From Planococcus citri (Eukaryota; Arthropoda; Insecta; Hemiptera; Pseudococcidae): a stretch of DNA of 64,000 bases. The position numbers and the translations under genes are program-made. This document shows, in pieces, positions 48,960 through 62,279 of the stretch (positions within the stretch are counted from its first letter, which is position 1; the number at the start of each line of letters is the position of its first letter). The notes under the pieces were generated by a model, which ran no database searches, was not told where the DNA came from, and worked only from the letters and a program-made list of their open reading frames with translations. Location: assembly GCF_950023065.1 (NCBI RefSeq), contig NC_088679.1:78182001-78246000 (forward strand). The letters run 5' to 3'.

Positions 48960-50770
48960 GCAGATTGATGAAAATTTATGATGACAAAATCCTTGCAGTT
49001 TTCATTTAAAAGCTGTGATCAAAAAAGTTCTTTTTTTTGAAATGTTGGCAAAATACGTATCAACAAGATTTTTTGGCAATTCTAACAAAAAAAAATATTT
49101 GTTTGCCAAAATTGATCAAAAAAAATGATTTGTTTGCCAGAATTGATCAAAAAAATGATTTTTTTGCCAAAATTGACAAAAAAAATTTTTTCTTAAAATC
49201 GATCCAGAAAAATGTTTTTGTCAAAATTGATCAAAAATTTTTTTTTGGCAAAATCGATCAAAAAGTGAGATTTTTTCAATTTTAACAACAAAACAGAAAT
49301 TTGTTGCAGTATTGACCAAAAAAATCTACTTTTTTACAACTTTTACAAAAAAAAAAAAAAAACTTTCTTGCAACGTTGATGAAAAGTAAGACTTTTTCCG
49401 GAATTTCGGTAAAAAAGGGCTTGCAATTTTAATAAAAGAAACAGGGCTTTTTATTGCAACTTTCAACAGGACTTTTTCACATTTTCCAAACAACGACTGG
49501 ATTTTCTCGTAATTTTTTGCAATTTTAATACAAAACACAACTTTTTTGGCAAAATTTAACAAAAAAAAGTTTTTTTTTTGAAATTTTGGCAAAATAAGTA
49601 TCAACAAACTTTTTTGGCAATTCTGACAAAAAAATTATTTTTTTGCCAAAATTGATAAAAAAAATTTTTCTCAAAATTGATCCAAAAAAATGTTTTTGTC
49701 AAAATTGATCAAAAAATTTTTTTGGCAAAATCGATCAAAAAATGAGATTTTCTCAATTTCAACAACAAAACAGAAATTCTTTGCAATTTTGACCAAAAAA
49801 AGCCACTTTTTTACAACTTTTACAAAAAAAATAAAACTTTTTTGCAATGTTGATGAAATGTAGAACTCTTTCCGGAAGTTTAGCAAAAGAAACAAGGCTT
49901 TTTATTGCAACTTTGGCAAAGAACTACGACTTTTTGGCACTTTTAAACCAACAACATTTTCTAGCAATTTTGACCAAAAGAGGTGGATTTTTTACCAATT
50001 TTGACAAGAACAACTTTCTTTGCTATTTCGACCAAAACACGAGTTTTTTTTGTTGAAATTTAAACAAAAAAAACAGCACTTCTCTTCAACTTGACTCAAA
50101 AACAAGACTCCTTTTAAAATTTTTATGAAAAGTTTGACTGTTTTGGATATGTTTGATAAGAAAATAATGGCTTCGAACTGACACTTTAACAAAAAAAAAA
50201 AAAAAAAAAAAAACAGAAATTTTTCACCTAGATACAAAAAAACACAAATTTTGACCAAAAAACTGGGCTTTCTCTAAAATTTTGACCAAACAAATGGAAA
50301 CACTTTTAATTCATCAATTTTGACAAAAAATGATCGTTTTTCAACAATTTTAACCAAAACATGAGTTTTTTTTGCAATTTTAACAAAAAACAGAACTTTT
50401 TGACAATTCTGTCAAAAGAAACCACCCTTCTTTGCAACTTTAACCAAAAATGGGACTTTTTTCGCAGTTTTAACAAACAGGACTTTTTGAAATTCAAGCA
50501 AATTAGAACTTTTCAGAGATTTGGACAAAAACAGGCCTTTTTTCGCAATTATAGTAAAAAAAATGCGACTGATGGCGATTTTAACGAAATACAGAACTTT
50601 TGGCAAAACAGCAATTTTCACAATAGGATTTTTTTACAAAAAACAGATTTTTATTGCAATTCTGACAAAAAAATAGTGCTTTTTTTTGGTTTAATAGGGG
50701 GGAAAAAAGCAAAATTTTTCGTAAATTTCGCCCAATAAGGGGGCTTTTTTGCAATGTTGGTAAAAAACCA
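48960..50770. repeat. Degenerate tandem array, period roughly 35 bp
   Basis: Dozens of units of the form TTTTTTGCCAAAATTGATCAAAAAA with variants. A larger duplication is visible: 49040-49450 resembles 49560-49890 (both contain GTATCAACAA, TTTTTGTCAAAATTGATC and AACAACAAAACAGAAAT). Frames read as FAKIDQKND-like repeats. Confidence 0.75.
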
Positions 50771-53130
50771 GAGTCTAAGTAGGAAAATCAAGATAAGCAG
50801 GAGTGATGGACTCCTATTTTTTTGTACATCAGCAAAGTACAGTTCCTAAAATTTTAAGAAAAGAAAAACTCGAATTCAGGTAGAGTTAACTTGAGGTTCC
50901 CAGATGAGAATTTCTCAGAATGCCCCCCCCCCTCCTACTCAGTTTTTAGTTAGACCTCATCCCATATTATAAACATAATTATTCGCCAAGTTAGTCGAAA
51001 ATACCATCACAAAAAACATCAAGAGCTTTTAAAAATCCAATTAAAATCATACACGTTTGTAACAAAAATTTCAAAAATTCTTCCACATTGAATTATGTAG
51101 GTATTTTCATATTTTCTCAGCTGTCACAACTTCAGTTTGTCAAAAAAAAAATGGCCTTCAATTTTCTTCAAACAAATAACCATATATTACGTTTTCCGCA
51201 AACACGAACAATATTCGCAGAGTTCAATTACCTTCGGCTGTTTTATAAAAATCAATTTTTACGACTCTTTAACGACCCAAAACAATATTTCGTAAATTAG
51301 GTACCTACGTAGACGTACTCGATATTCTACATTTTGGCAAATTTGCTCGGTTCTTTACAGGCTCGAAAATGACTTCCCTAACCTGCCTATTATTCGCAAT
51401 TTCCTGAATAAGTATGCATTTTTTTTACGAATGTACAGACTTCCCCGACCTCTATTTGTTTTTAATGTCGAGTCACTATTTATTCCTCAAACGTGATATC
51501 GTTACATGAAAAAAAAAAAAAAAAAAAAAAACAGCGAGCCTAGTCATCAATTACTGTCGCTTCGTAGACTCGAAGAGAATCTGAACGTAAAGAAAAAAAA
51601 CCACGACATATAAGGCCAATTTCGTGCCGATGGATCATCGTATTGTAATTCGCGAGCACGAATGCAATGTAACTTAATCATTAAATGAACTTCGAGTACC
51701 TACCTATCATAAGTACGTACGTATAAGAAGCTTCGGTAGAATTATCGACGACTTACTTATAGCAGCTGAGCTAATTCGTCGAAACGTCGAGCAATTAATA
51801 CATTTCGATAACAAAAAGATAAGGCGAAAAATTACCATCGTCGTCGATGACCCTACGCCCTACGACGCGAATATTTGCTAAATTTTCGACTACAAAATAA
51901 ACAAATTCTCTATGCTGTACATACATATACGAGATAATGATAAGGGAAAAAAAACGATGATGAATGATGATGAACACGATAGGACAAAAAGCATTAACGA
52001 TGCCAATTATCGCGTCATAATTGAAATAAATTATACGCCGATGTAAAAGGTTAAAATAGGAAAAAGTGCACGAGTACACTTGCGTATATATCGAGAGCAT
52101 AGATGAGATTCCAAAGTTCAAAATACTATTTATCTGACTGACGGTCAAAGTGTTATCATTGTGTGGTCGTGTTTCGTTTTCGTTCATTGATTTTTTCAGC
52201 GAATAATTTCACAAATAAATACACTTACGATAGGTATGAATTTTTCATTAATATATCAGAAGCCGATGATAAAGAGATGCGATTTTAGAATAAAATTTCC
52301 TACACATATTACCAATTCGTTGGGATGGACGTCATTCGTCGATGTTCGACGATATAATATAACGAAATTAATTCATTTTTGCCAACTTCACAAGTTTCAG
52401 TTTTTGCTTCAATTTTTTTTCTTATACATTTTCACAAAAAATGGTAAATTATGCAATAATTGAATTCGATGTAATTGTCGATAAGGCAATTTTGCAAACT
52501 GGACGATTTTTGAGCAATTTCTCTTCGTAATTGCATTTCAACTTCTTGGTATAATTTGCATAAATTTGAATGTTTGTAATTTCTCTACATCTTAAAAGCA
52601 TAAGCCATAAGTACTGCAACTAAAATATATGAATTGAAATTGTTACTAATTTTGAAAGTTGAAATTTATTTTTATAATTATGAAAAAATATTCAATACTG
52701 TACCCCCCCCCCCTTCCTCCTGGCATTTTATAGAATTCGAAATACTCGATCATGATAAATTACAAGATAATCTCTACGTCATTCACTCAGTAACCAATTT
52801 TTTCGTTTTTTCAATGAGTATGAAAACTTATGGAGTAGCCCCTCCCCCTTAGTAAAAAAAAATAGCTCCCTAAATTTTAAAAATGAGAATCTCGCAGGAC
52901 TTTTTCCTTTCGAGTAGTACAAAAATCGCACAAATGAAAAATCTCATTTTCCCCGAAAAATCCATCTCTGGTCACATCTGGATTATACAAAACATTATTG
53001 CAGTCCCAATTTCGAAGTAGGTAAAAATTGTCGCATTTTTTAGAGATACCATTTTTTCCAAAAAATGCTCCAGAACCCTAAAATATGCGTTTGGACGACT
53101 ACAACGGTTGGAATCATCTTTCTATCTTAT
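50771..53130. other. Upstream region, nothing recognised
   Basis: AT-rich with C-runs and a poly-A at 51509-51531. A 130-codon minus-strand frame at 51795-52187 has no recognisable domain. Confidence 0.4.
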
Positions 53131-53139
53131 TATTATAGA

Positions 53140-54360
53140 TACCAACTCGTTTTGAGGAGCTCTCACGACATGAGTGAGAAAAAAGTGTAATTTTTTAGGT
53201 CCAAATTTACTTCGAAAAACTCTCCAAAAAGAATAAGGCAACCACACAACTCCAAGAATTTTTTTTCTAGGTCAAGGTCTAACTGCTAACGCATTTTGAG
53301 GCCCTCTTTCAACCTGAATGAAAAAAAGTGAGTTTTTAGGATCCAAATTTTCCAAAAAAAAATGCCCTAAAATCTCTAAAGGAAGGGATTGAGCAGCTGC
53401 AACTGGAGTATTTTTTTTTGCAAATCTTATTCTGAGTACTAACTCATTATGAGAGTTTCTCTGGACACTTGAAAAAAAAAATTTTTGGGGCCCAATTTTT
53501 TTTGTTTTTTAATGCCCCAAAATTTTTGAGAGAGCGATCGGTTTGCTATTAACTTGGCTAAAATTCTCTTTCTACGTCATATTCTTATCACCTGCGCTTT
53601 GAGAGGGCCTCTTTAAACCTGAGAAAGAAAAAACGAAGATGTTATAAAATTTCCAAAGGAAAAATTGGGCAGCTAAAACCTTGGGGGAATATTTTCTTCA
53701 GACCATATTTACATCGTTTCAAGAACCTCTTTCAATATTAAACATTTTAAAATGTACATATCTACTTTTTGGCCTCAAATTTTCCAAAAAAAATTGTCCA
53801 TATAAATCTTTGAAAGGGAGGATTGGTCTGCCATATCGTCTTTTTAAGACACATTTTTGAGGCCTCTTTCGACACCTGTGATAAACAAATGTATGTACTT
53901 TCGGGGTCAAACTTTTCCAAAAAAATGCCTTGAAATCAAAAAAAAAAGTCTGAAGGGAGGATCGGTCAGCCATAATTCAGGGAATCTTCTTTCTAAGACA
54001 CATTTTTGGGGCATCTTTCGACACCTGTGAGAAACAATGTATTTTCTGGGTCAAACTTTTTCAAAAAAATACCTTGAAATTCAAAAAAAGTCTAGAATCT
54101 CCATAAGAGAGATTGAGTAAGCCACAACTCTGGGAATCTTTTTTTCAAGTAATAATACGAGTATTCCAATTACCGAGGCATTTTTAGGACCCTCTTTTGA
54201 AACAGATGAAAAAAGTGTATTTTTTGGGACCAAATTTGTCAAAAAAAAAACCTAGAATCTTCAAGAGGAAGATTAGGCAGCCATATTCCAAACTAAAATA
54301 CGTTTTGAGAGTCATTTTCAACACGAATGAAAAAAAGCAGGTATATTTTTCAATAGTTCA
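53140..54360. repeat. Degenerate tandem array, period roughly 130-150 bp
   Basis: Repeated theme: CCTCTTTCRACACCTGTGA or close variants, a GTATTTTTTGGG box, CCAAATTTTCCAAAAAAAATGCC and GGAGGATTGGTCAGCCA. Units are visible near 53155, 53310, 53460, 53600, 53720, 53870, 54015 and 54190. Confidence 0.6.
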
Positions 54361-54444
54361 TATTTTTTTAGAAAATTTAACCGGTGTTGGGGCGATTAGT
54401 AGGTCAAAATTCCACGAATCGCTCTTACCATTGAACAGGACTTA

Positions 54445-55574
54445 GGGCCAGTAGCACAATGCAGGTTTAAACCAGAGTTGTAGGTTAACTCTGGTTTAAC
54501 TAAAATGCTGTGTAGCACAATGGACGATTAAACTTTTTTTGCAGCTTAAACCAGGTTTTACTTAACTCCTCAATTTTCGGAGGTTAACCTAGGATTAACA
54601 AATCGGCGCGTGTTCATTGGTTGTTTCAAGTTGTGTGATTACTGATTATTTTGCAAATGGAAACTGATAACTTCAAATAATACCAACTTTCAACAAAGAC
54701 AAAGTATAATTACTTACATTGAATGACAAAAAACAAGAATAATATTGTTGAATTTAAAATTTCGAATCACATAACCACCACACTGAAAAATTTGATGACT
54801 ATTGTTCAAAATTGGACATTTTACCTCAAACAAATTAATTTCCTGCAGCAAAAAAATTAAATCCAGTCAACTATTCGTTCGAGAATATTTATTTTTTTTA
54901 ATTTATTCAAAAATTGGAACTTTGTTTCCAATCGTAAGATATTTCTAATCAATAAAAATATGTAATCAAAAATCACTCCAAAACATTGATATAAGTGATA
55001 TCACGGACATAGCCAACAATAATTACGACAAAATTTGGTTGAATGACGCGTTAATCGAAGGATTATAGTCTGTTCACCAAAAGAAGGTACCGAGCTGAAC
55101 AGAAAATTTTCTGTTTGCGGCCAAATATTTGCACTGCGATTGAGGCCATCATTGAGAATTCGAGGTACGCTTACAATAAACAGCAAGAGATTATTCAAAT
55201 TTTCAATACTACATTTCATTTTCACGTCAATTTTCCTATTTCATTTCAACTAAATACCCCTATTCAATATTTCATTTCATTCCAGATCAGAATTTGTACT
55301 TCATTCCACATACTTTTTCAATTTATGTAACATGATAATGTGTTTTGTACTTTACAGTAAACGCACCCTCAGTTTTCAGTGAATTTGCAACGCAAATATT
55401 TGGCTGAAAATACAAAACTTTTCGTTTAGACTCGGTACCTTCTTTTGGTGAACAGACTATAGTTAATCTAAACCTGAACCAATGTTGTGCAACGCTACAG
55501 AAGTTGAACCTGGTTCAAGATTTAAACCAAGTTCAGCTAAACCAAAATTTAAACCTGCATTGTGCTACTGGCTC
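54445..55574. mobile_element. TTA-flanked non-autonomous element containing a nested MITE
   Basis: The ends GGGCCAGTAGCACAATGCAG and its inverse (as GAGCCAGTAG...) are flanked by TTA on both sides, fitting a PIF/Harbinger-type 3-bp duplication. It is a reverse-orientation relative of 42671-43287 but is split at 55066-55459 by another MITE. No transposase. Confidence 0.8.
55066..55459. mobile_element. 394-bp MITE with TA duplication, nested
   Basis: Terminal inverted repeats TAGTCTGTTCACCAAAAG and its inverse, extending to GGTACCGAG. TA lies on each side. The related copy at 42.7 kb has the uninterrupted site with a single TA, which confirms the boundaries. TA duplication suggests a Tc1/mariner-type mobiliser. 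Confidence 0.9.
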
Positions 55575-57880
55575 TTATTCGAATATAATGAATCACGATT
55601 ATTCGACCCAAGATTCATTTTTTTTTCCGACGACTCATATTCTATTGCAAATTTCATTTAATTACCTACTTTGAAAATCGATTTCACCTTTTGCAAAAAT
55701 TGTCAGTTTTGATTCTTCTGCTTGGAGATTCGTTGGAAAAATTCACAAGATTAATTAATCTGATTTAGTAGGGTTGGCTAAAATTTCATTTCACTCATTT
55801 TGAATGCATTTTTTCAAAATCGTGAGCTTAGAATTTCGCTGGAGACTCCAAATTTGCTCAAACTTGGCTCCAAACAATTTGAAAGGCTTAAGATAGGATT
55901 CAAATTTAAATATCAGTTTTCTACCTCGATTGAGTCAGATTTTGATGTTATTGACAGGTCAAATTAGAATTTTCTAAACCTGCCAAAATTGAAAAAAATA
56001 GAATTTAGCCCACTAAAGGATCACACCACCAAATTTTTTGGTACTTGTTAGCAAAAAAAATGCCAACCCCTACCCCTTCCAACTAAGGTTTTTTCAAACA
56101 TTTTTCCATCCCCAGAAATGATCAGAAAATTTGAAAAAATCCAATAATGTTCGGATACTATTCCCCCCTCCCCCCAAATAGTTCTTAAGGTGCATCCTGA
56201 ATTGGACTGAATTTGCTGCCACTCCAAAATAAGGAAGAGACTGGAAAATTCTGAGTATCAATTTTACTCCTCTATAGCTGAGTTCATTCAATAACGTTTT
56301 CAGATTTTTTTCAGGCTTTTAAAAATACATATTTTCAGCTCAAGTTGATGTTCAAATTCAATTAAATATTGGCGATGAAAAATTTGAATTTTTTTTTCAA
56401 TCTTTTCATTCCATAAAATTCGATTTTCGATAAAAAATAACGGTCCTCCGGAAAAATTGAAGAGATACAAAATTTCACAGCACGAAATTTCTCACATCGT
56501 AAAGCATGATCATTTCCTTCAAGAATGAGAAAATTGCAGTATTTTCACGAGGTTTCAATAGGGATAATTTTTTATGGAATTCAACACTCCAAAATACATA
56601 ATACCACATAAAAAATAAAATAAAAACCAGCACAGAAACACTCGAAATTATTTACGACTCCTTAACCCTTTCTATTCTTCCTTTCCACTAGCCATGATGA
56701 CATATTGACAAACCATAGACCTTTACTTTAACAATTATTTCACCAAACAATCGCGAACCGATCGTTAAAGTATACTAATTGATTATTCAACACGTGTCTC
56801 GATGACTCTTACGCACTCACGAGCTTAAAATATCCCAAACAAACACTCCCAGCCAGCATAATATAATACACACGTCAAGTTTAAATGCAACCAAACCTAT
56901 CCAAAATCTCTCTAAAGATAGCCTATTAGCGATTTCCTGCTCCAGAGCATTTATACGTATGGTATGATTATGGTTATGGTATCTTATAACACACAAGGTA
57001 TCAAATATAGGTAATGGGGTAGTCGGGTGTAGGTCACTAAGTGAATAAGTAATCAGGTATATGGGCTATACGTTTGTGGTGGTAATACATACGCATAATA
57101 TCTACACTCTACAGTACACTTATGTACCTCACTACACACACACATAGGAGAGTAAACCATCAGCTGTGGAGCCAGTTCATCGCAACATTTCACACATTAG
57201 GTAGGTATCCGTATAAATACTCTAAAGCCAGTCCCCTGACACGATAACGCCGCTGTGCATATTACAAATACCTAATCGGTATGCGTTGATTATGCAACAA
57301 GTGCGCTCAAACGTGGTCGTATAGTATAGTAGCATTGCATTCGAGTGTACCTACAGAAATACTCTCGACTTTAGCAAACAAAAGACAGAGAATTGTGATA
57401 GGTTGATAGTCCATTGGTTTTATGGCACACGTCCCTCTAATGGTCAATAAATACGACTGGACCATCGGTCTTTTATAACCCTGAGGTTTGCCATTATACC
57501 AATTACCAAGAGTTATAACATCACTGTTCACTAATTACGGTCAAAACCAACCGATTGACATTTTTTTGATAGTAATTTTCCATCAAATGAGCTTTCTCTA
57601 CGCAAAGGTTTATCTATGATTACAGAAGAGTGGTATCAGAAGGTCAAAAATTTTTTCTATTTCGAGCTCACGTCCACAAAAGTTTGAAAAAAAGCAAAAA
57701 AATGACTCTGACAGATGGTGGAGAAAATTGTATACGAGGCATCTTATGCATTTGATCCTTAAATGGGCCTCATTTTTGATCTCATCAAGGGAAACTTTCG
57801 AAGTTTGAGTCTATGATTTGAAGGGGACCACGACTTCTTGAATAAGAACATAATCTGACACTCCCATGACCAAAATTTCA
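55575..57880. other. Upstream region, nothing recognised
   Basis: AT-rich sequence with one decayed GGAGACTCC fragment near 55840-56020 and a C-run at 56162-56175. No gene recognised. Confidence 0.4.
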
Positions 57881-59850
57881 GCTGTTCAAATTAATTTTTC
57901 GATTTTTGGCGAATTTTTGAAAGTTCAATATCATGTCTTGTTCAAAAAAGTGTTGTATTTAGTCAATAAAAATTATGAAAATTAATCTTGTAACAGTAAT
58001 ATAGACTCTCTCGAACTCAATTTCACAATTTTTGGTCATTTTGGAGGCTCCAGCGTGATTTTTGATTTTTCTAAAAAGCGTGGAAAATATTATTTTGGCG
58101 GGAAAAATTGAGTTGTGGCTTATTCTCAACCGGTTTGAAGCGATGTAAAATTATTTTAGCCGATTTTCAGGTGGGCATATCGAGGGTGTTTTTTGACCAG
58201 CATTCTCCAGTTATCATTAAAATACTCAAATCAATCTGGGAAAAAAATACAGTTGAAGTGTGCGTCTGAAAATTGAACAAAATTTGAATACACTCGTTAA
58301 ATGTGTCTGGAATGAGCCACAAGTCGACTTTTAGGTGTTCAAATTAATTTTCTTGCTTTCTGGAGAAAATTTAAAATTCTGGAAAAATCGAAAATTCCGC
58401 TGGAGGCTCCAGAATGACTCGAAATAGTGAAATTCGTACTTGAAGGGTTGGTTTTAGTCAAAACTAAGCCATTCTCAAAAATTTCAAAAAATTCCTTCCC
58501 AACATAAGAGTTTTGTTTTTTTTGAATTTTTTCATTCTGCTTTTAAAAAGTTGCACAGAAGCAACGGAGGTGTCCACCTGGAAATCAGACCAAATGTAGA
58601 TAAACTCATCAAATAGGTCGAGAATAAACCACAGCTCGACTTTTAGCTGCCAAAATTAATTTCGATGCCATCTGGAGAAATTGAAAATCGAGCTGGAGGC
58701 TCCAGAATGACTCAAAATGACAAAATTCTCGAAAACTATTTCAGACGAGACAATTCCATCCATTTCAATGAAAAGTGACATGAAATTTTCAGTGATTTTT
58801 TTATGCTGTTTTGTAGATTTTTGGACCATTTCCTGGAAAATTTATGATTTTTTGAATTTTTTTTACAAGAGAGTCCATTGAACTCACACTTTACGATTTG
58901 AATAAAACTATGCTAGATCAAAAGAGCTTGTCCCAACTCCCCCTCTCCCCCCCCCAAAAAAGAACCATCAACAGATGAGAATCATTTTTGGATTTTTTGA
59001 AAACTCAAAAAATTTTTAAAAAACCGTTTGTTGGGGTAATTTTTGAATTTTTTTCTGAAATATAAATTTTTGACTAAAGTGAACCAAAGTTGGAAATGCC
59101 TTCAATTCAGATCCCATACATTCGAAAAATAGTAATTTTAGACCATTCTGGAGCTTCCAGCAATAAATTTAATTTTTTCCAGAATTTTTTCAAATCGCTC
59201 TGGAAAGACTAAAAATGAACTCCACAAACCGGTTCATTGGATGCAGGATAAGCATCGACCAAAGATTGGAGCAGAAGTTTATTTTTAAAACTTCCAGAGC
59301 AATTTGAAATTCCTGGAAAAAAATTTAAAAATCGCTGAAAGTACCAGAATGTCCCAAAACCATATATGGGAGTTGAATTGAAGAAATTATTCATATTACT
59401 TACTTTATTTCACTCAAAAAAAAAAAAAAAAAAAAAAAAAAACCAGCAATTTCATGAAAAAATTCCAAAATTGCCCTTGAAACAATTTTTTTCAAATTTT
59501 CAAAAATTTGCCAATAATCCATAAAATGAATTTTAGGTACTGAAATTTCAAGTTTGGAAGTTTTAGGACATGTTCTTTCAATTTAGCTTGATTTCAATCA
59601 AATCGAGAAGTGAAAAATTCTGGTAAAAAAATCCACTAGAAGTGTCCCCCTGGAAATTAGGAAACAAGTAAGTAGATAAACTCGTTAGGTGTAGGTCGAG
59701 AATAAATCACAACTTCATTTTTAGCTGCCCAAATAAATTTCTTCGCTTTTCAGAGAAATTTTCAAATTCTGTAGAAATCTAAAATCGCGCTGGAGCCTCC
59801 AGAAGGACCAAAAATGGGGAAATTCGGTTCGAGGGAATTGATATTTGTTT
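57880..59850. repeat. Dispersed GGAGGCTCC repeat block (three diverged units)
   Basis: GCTGGAGGCTCCAGAATGAC followed by TCGAAAT or TCAAAAT occurs near 58400 and 58690, with a relative near 59788. Each is preceded by GAGAATAAACCACA or similar and followed by a GTGTCCACCTGGAAAT-type box. Spacing is irregular (about 290 and 1100 bp). Confidence 0.6.
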
Positions 59851-60864
59851 CAGGACAAACCTAGGTCATTTTCAAAGAATAAATATACTTACATTTTTCG
59901 AAAAAAAGCAACATTTCTGAAAAATAATCAATTTTGAGTTTCAAAAAAATCGTCAAAAATCAAAATTTTAATTTGGGGAGCAAAAATTTTGGTCATTTTC
60001 AAAAATCACAAGCTCGTTCAAATTGAAAAATTTCCTCGTCATCAACTCCAAACATTTTTTAATACTTCAACACCCCCCCCCCCCACCATCCCCTCCAGCT
60101 TTGAGTGATCGAATTAAACCATGAATAATTTTCCAATTCGAAAGTACATATTATTATTGTAATGTGAAAGCATTAATTTGAAAATTTGCTGAACTGACTG
60201 AAAAATAGGACTCTTGTCCACCTTTTTTTTGTGGGGGGGGGGAGAGAAAAGTTATATTTTTGAAGGGCCTGAGTAGAATTTGCATATGAGAGACTTTTTG
60301 CAGCAGACTTGATCTAAATACCTACCTAAACTATATCTCAATTATCGTTAATTAATCAACAAGTTTACAAGCTGAACAAATTAGATACCTACGTAATTAG
60401 AGAAAAAATAATCAACCCTGCCATATCTTTCACTATTTCTACATCTTTATACCGATGTAAATCAGATTTTCCGAAATGATAATACACGAACGAACCGAAC
60501 CTTTCATAAAGATAACAAGAAGAACGCCTATCATCTGCTTTGTGCATAACCTATCTCTCTAGACAGTTTATTGATTTTTTTTCACTCGGTTGGTTTTTCT
60601 CATACAGAGAGATTTGTCGTTGAAATAAAAAATGAAAAAAAATTCAGGAAATAAATCAATAATTATTTCGCACGTTGTCGTGTGTGAGTTTTCGATGAAA
60701 TATTGATTCGTTTCAGACTGGTATTTCACCTGCGAACGTTCACACTTGGAATTTCGAACCGAGAGACCTTGATTCGAGTGAGACTGAGAGATTATCATCG
60801 CAGAATTAAGTACGAGTAGTAAATATTACAATAAAATGCTCTTAAGAGAGAAGAATAAACTTAC
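59851..60864. other. Upstream region, nothing recognised
   Basis: AT-rich with a C-run at about 60070-60083 and a G-run at 60234-60241. No gene recognised. Confidence 0.4.
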
Positions 60865-60925
60865 CCAAAGTTAAACACTGGAGAGCAACGACGATTACGA
60901 ATAACGAAACTAATGACACGAGTAA
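60865..60925 (-). other. Candidate 5' untranslated exon (minus strand), donor at 60864
   Basis: CTTTGG|GTAAGTTTAT is a strong donor on the CPT1 strand and the sequence before it is non-repetitive. A possible acceptor GTGTCATTAG lies near 60912. It might be an upstream exon of CPT1 or of a separate transcript. The left edge is uncertain. Confidence 0.3.
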
Positions 60926-61434
60926 TTAGTACACACACAGGTAGGTACAACAGGTAAACACTTAGGTAACTGAGTCTTATAGTAACTGAAATCGCGACAC
61001 CATTAAGCTTCTAATTATACCGAATTAACCAACTATAGTATAGCACAAGTACGAAGAATAAAGAAAAAAAAATTGAAATAACGCTGGTCAGCGAGATTAT
61101 TGTGAAAAATTCTATCGACGGTGGCCAATTAATACCTTTCACAATGATTTTTTTTTTACCAATTACGAAATCAATTAGTGTGCGAAAGAATGGCTTTGAG
61201 CTCGCGCCCGTCTTCTATTTACATAAAAGATAAACCGAATTAGCAAACTTTCAACAACAAAACTAACAACTTTATATTATTGTGATGTATGTACGAAAAA
61301 TAAAATAAAAAAGCAGAACTGTTGTAAGAACGCGTCAACATCGACAGCCCACTCGCAAGTCACAACACTAACCCGACTATCAACCTAGCGTAACTTGTGA
61401 CCACAATCACAGACTATTCGGTTCTGTACCAATA

Positions 61435-61443
61435 TTTTATATA
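61435..61443 (-). promoter_or_regulatory. Candidate TATA box on minus strand
   Basis: TATATAAAA in locally complex sequence. A start about 30 bases further along the minus strand would lead toward the donor at 60864. Chance occurrence in AT-rich DNA is quite possible. Confidence 0.22.
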
Positions 61444-62151
61444 CCAACCAGCTGAACCTGCCTACGTAAAATGTACAATGTACACCTCCCTTTTCTCTCT
61501 ATGTATAACTATTACCACAACAACAACGTCGCATATTTACGTTTGATATCGAAAGGAAAAATATTCCGATTATCACCTTTAGGCAACCTAGCACGCAATA
61601 ATGTACTCGAATATGTACACAATTTTCATGGAAACCTACTACTTCGAATACATGCCTATCTCTGTCAGCATGTCTAGACATGTAAAAGGGCATACGAACG
61701 CCGACGAAAATATCAACAGATTGATTTTGAATTTTCGAACGAATTATTTTGTTCGGTCCTACGATACTGATTGATATGGTGTAGAGAACGCTGGGCAGAA
61801 ACCGATTCCAGGCGAGCTTTATCAGAACGTCGAAGATACTGGAACTCTGGAACTGGAATACCAAACGTAAACAAACGCCTAACGAAGATACTCGAATATT
61901 CCAGCCAGTTGATAAGGATCTTGGAATTTCATCACACACAGATGGTCTCTTTGTTCTGAACTGGTATTAGTCATCGCATTCCATCGACCGAATTACACAT
62001 CGTGATATACTGAATCATCGAATTTTCCCATAAAAAAATGATACGAAAAAAGGATAAAAACCTCACGACGAACTGATTATTCTTTTGTTATCTACTACGT
62101 CGACCCGATAAAAAAAATTCGAATGGATGAAATTGAAATTGAAATTGGAAC

Positions 62152-62224
62152 CTGCATCTTGCACCGAGAACACTGATTGAGATCGTAAAGCACGAATGCC
62201 GAATTCGATTTAGAATATTAAAAC
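62152..62224 (-). other. Candidate untranslated exon (minus strand), 73 nt
   Basis: Bounded by TTTTTACAG|GTTTTAAT and GATGCAG|GTTCCA. The interior is complex, unlike the surrounding AT runs. It would follow the donor at 62279 (TTTG|GTAAGTATA). It has stops in the joined frame, so it would be non-coding leader, plausibly of CPT1. Confidence 0.3.
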
Positions 62225-62279
62225 CTGTAAAAATGAAGCGTTAAAATTTGATTTTAGCGATGAAAAATGTATACTTACC

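Noticed and set aside
48960..50770. CRISPR-like regular repeats
   Set aside because: Units are degenerate and contiguous without unique spacers, and the host is a eukaryote.
51795..52187. 130-codon minus-strand open frame
   Set aside because: No recognisable domain, Tyr/Ile-rich composition typical of AT-rich non-coding DNA, no supporting splice or start context.
61499..61939. 146-codon minus-strand open frame
   Set aside because: Longer than most here and in complex sequence, but no domain recognised; kept out for lack of support.
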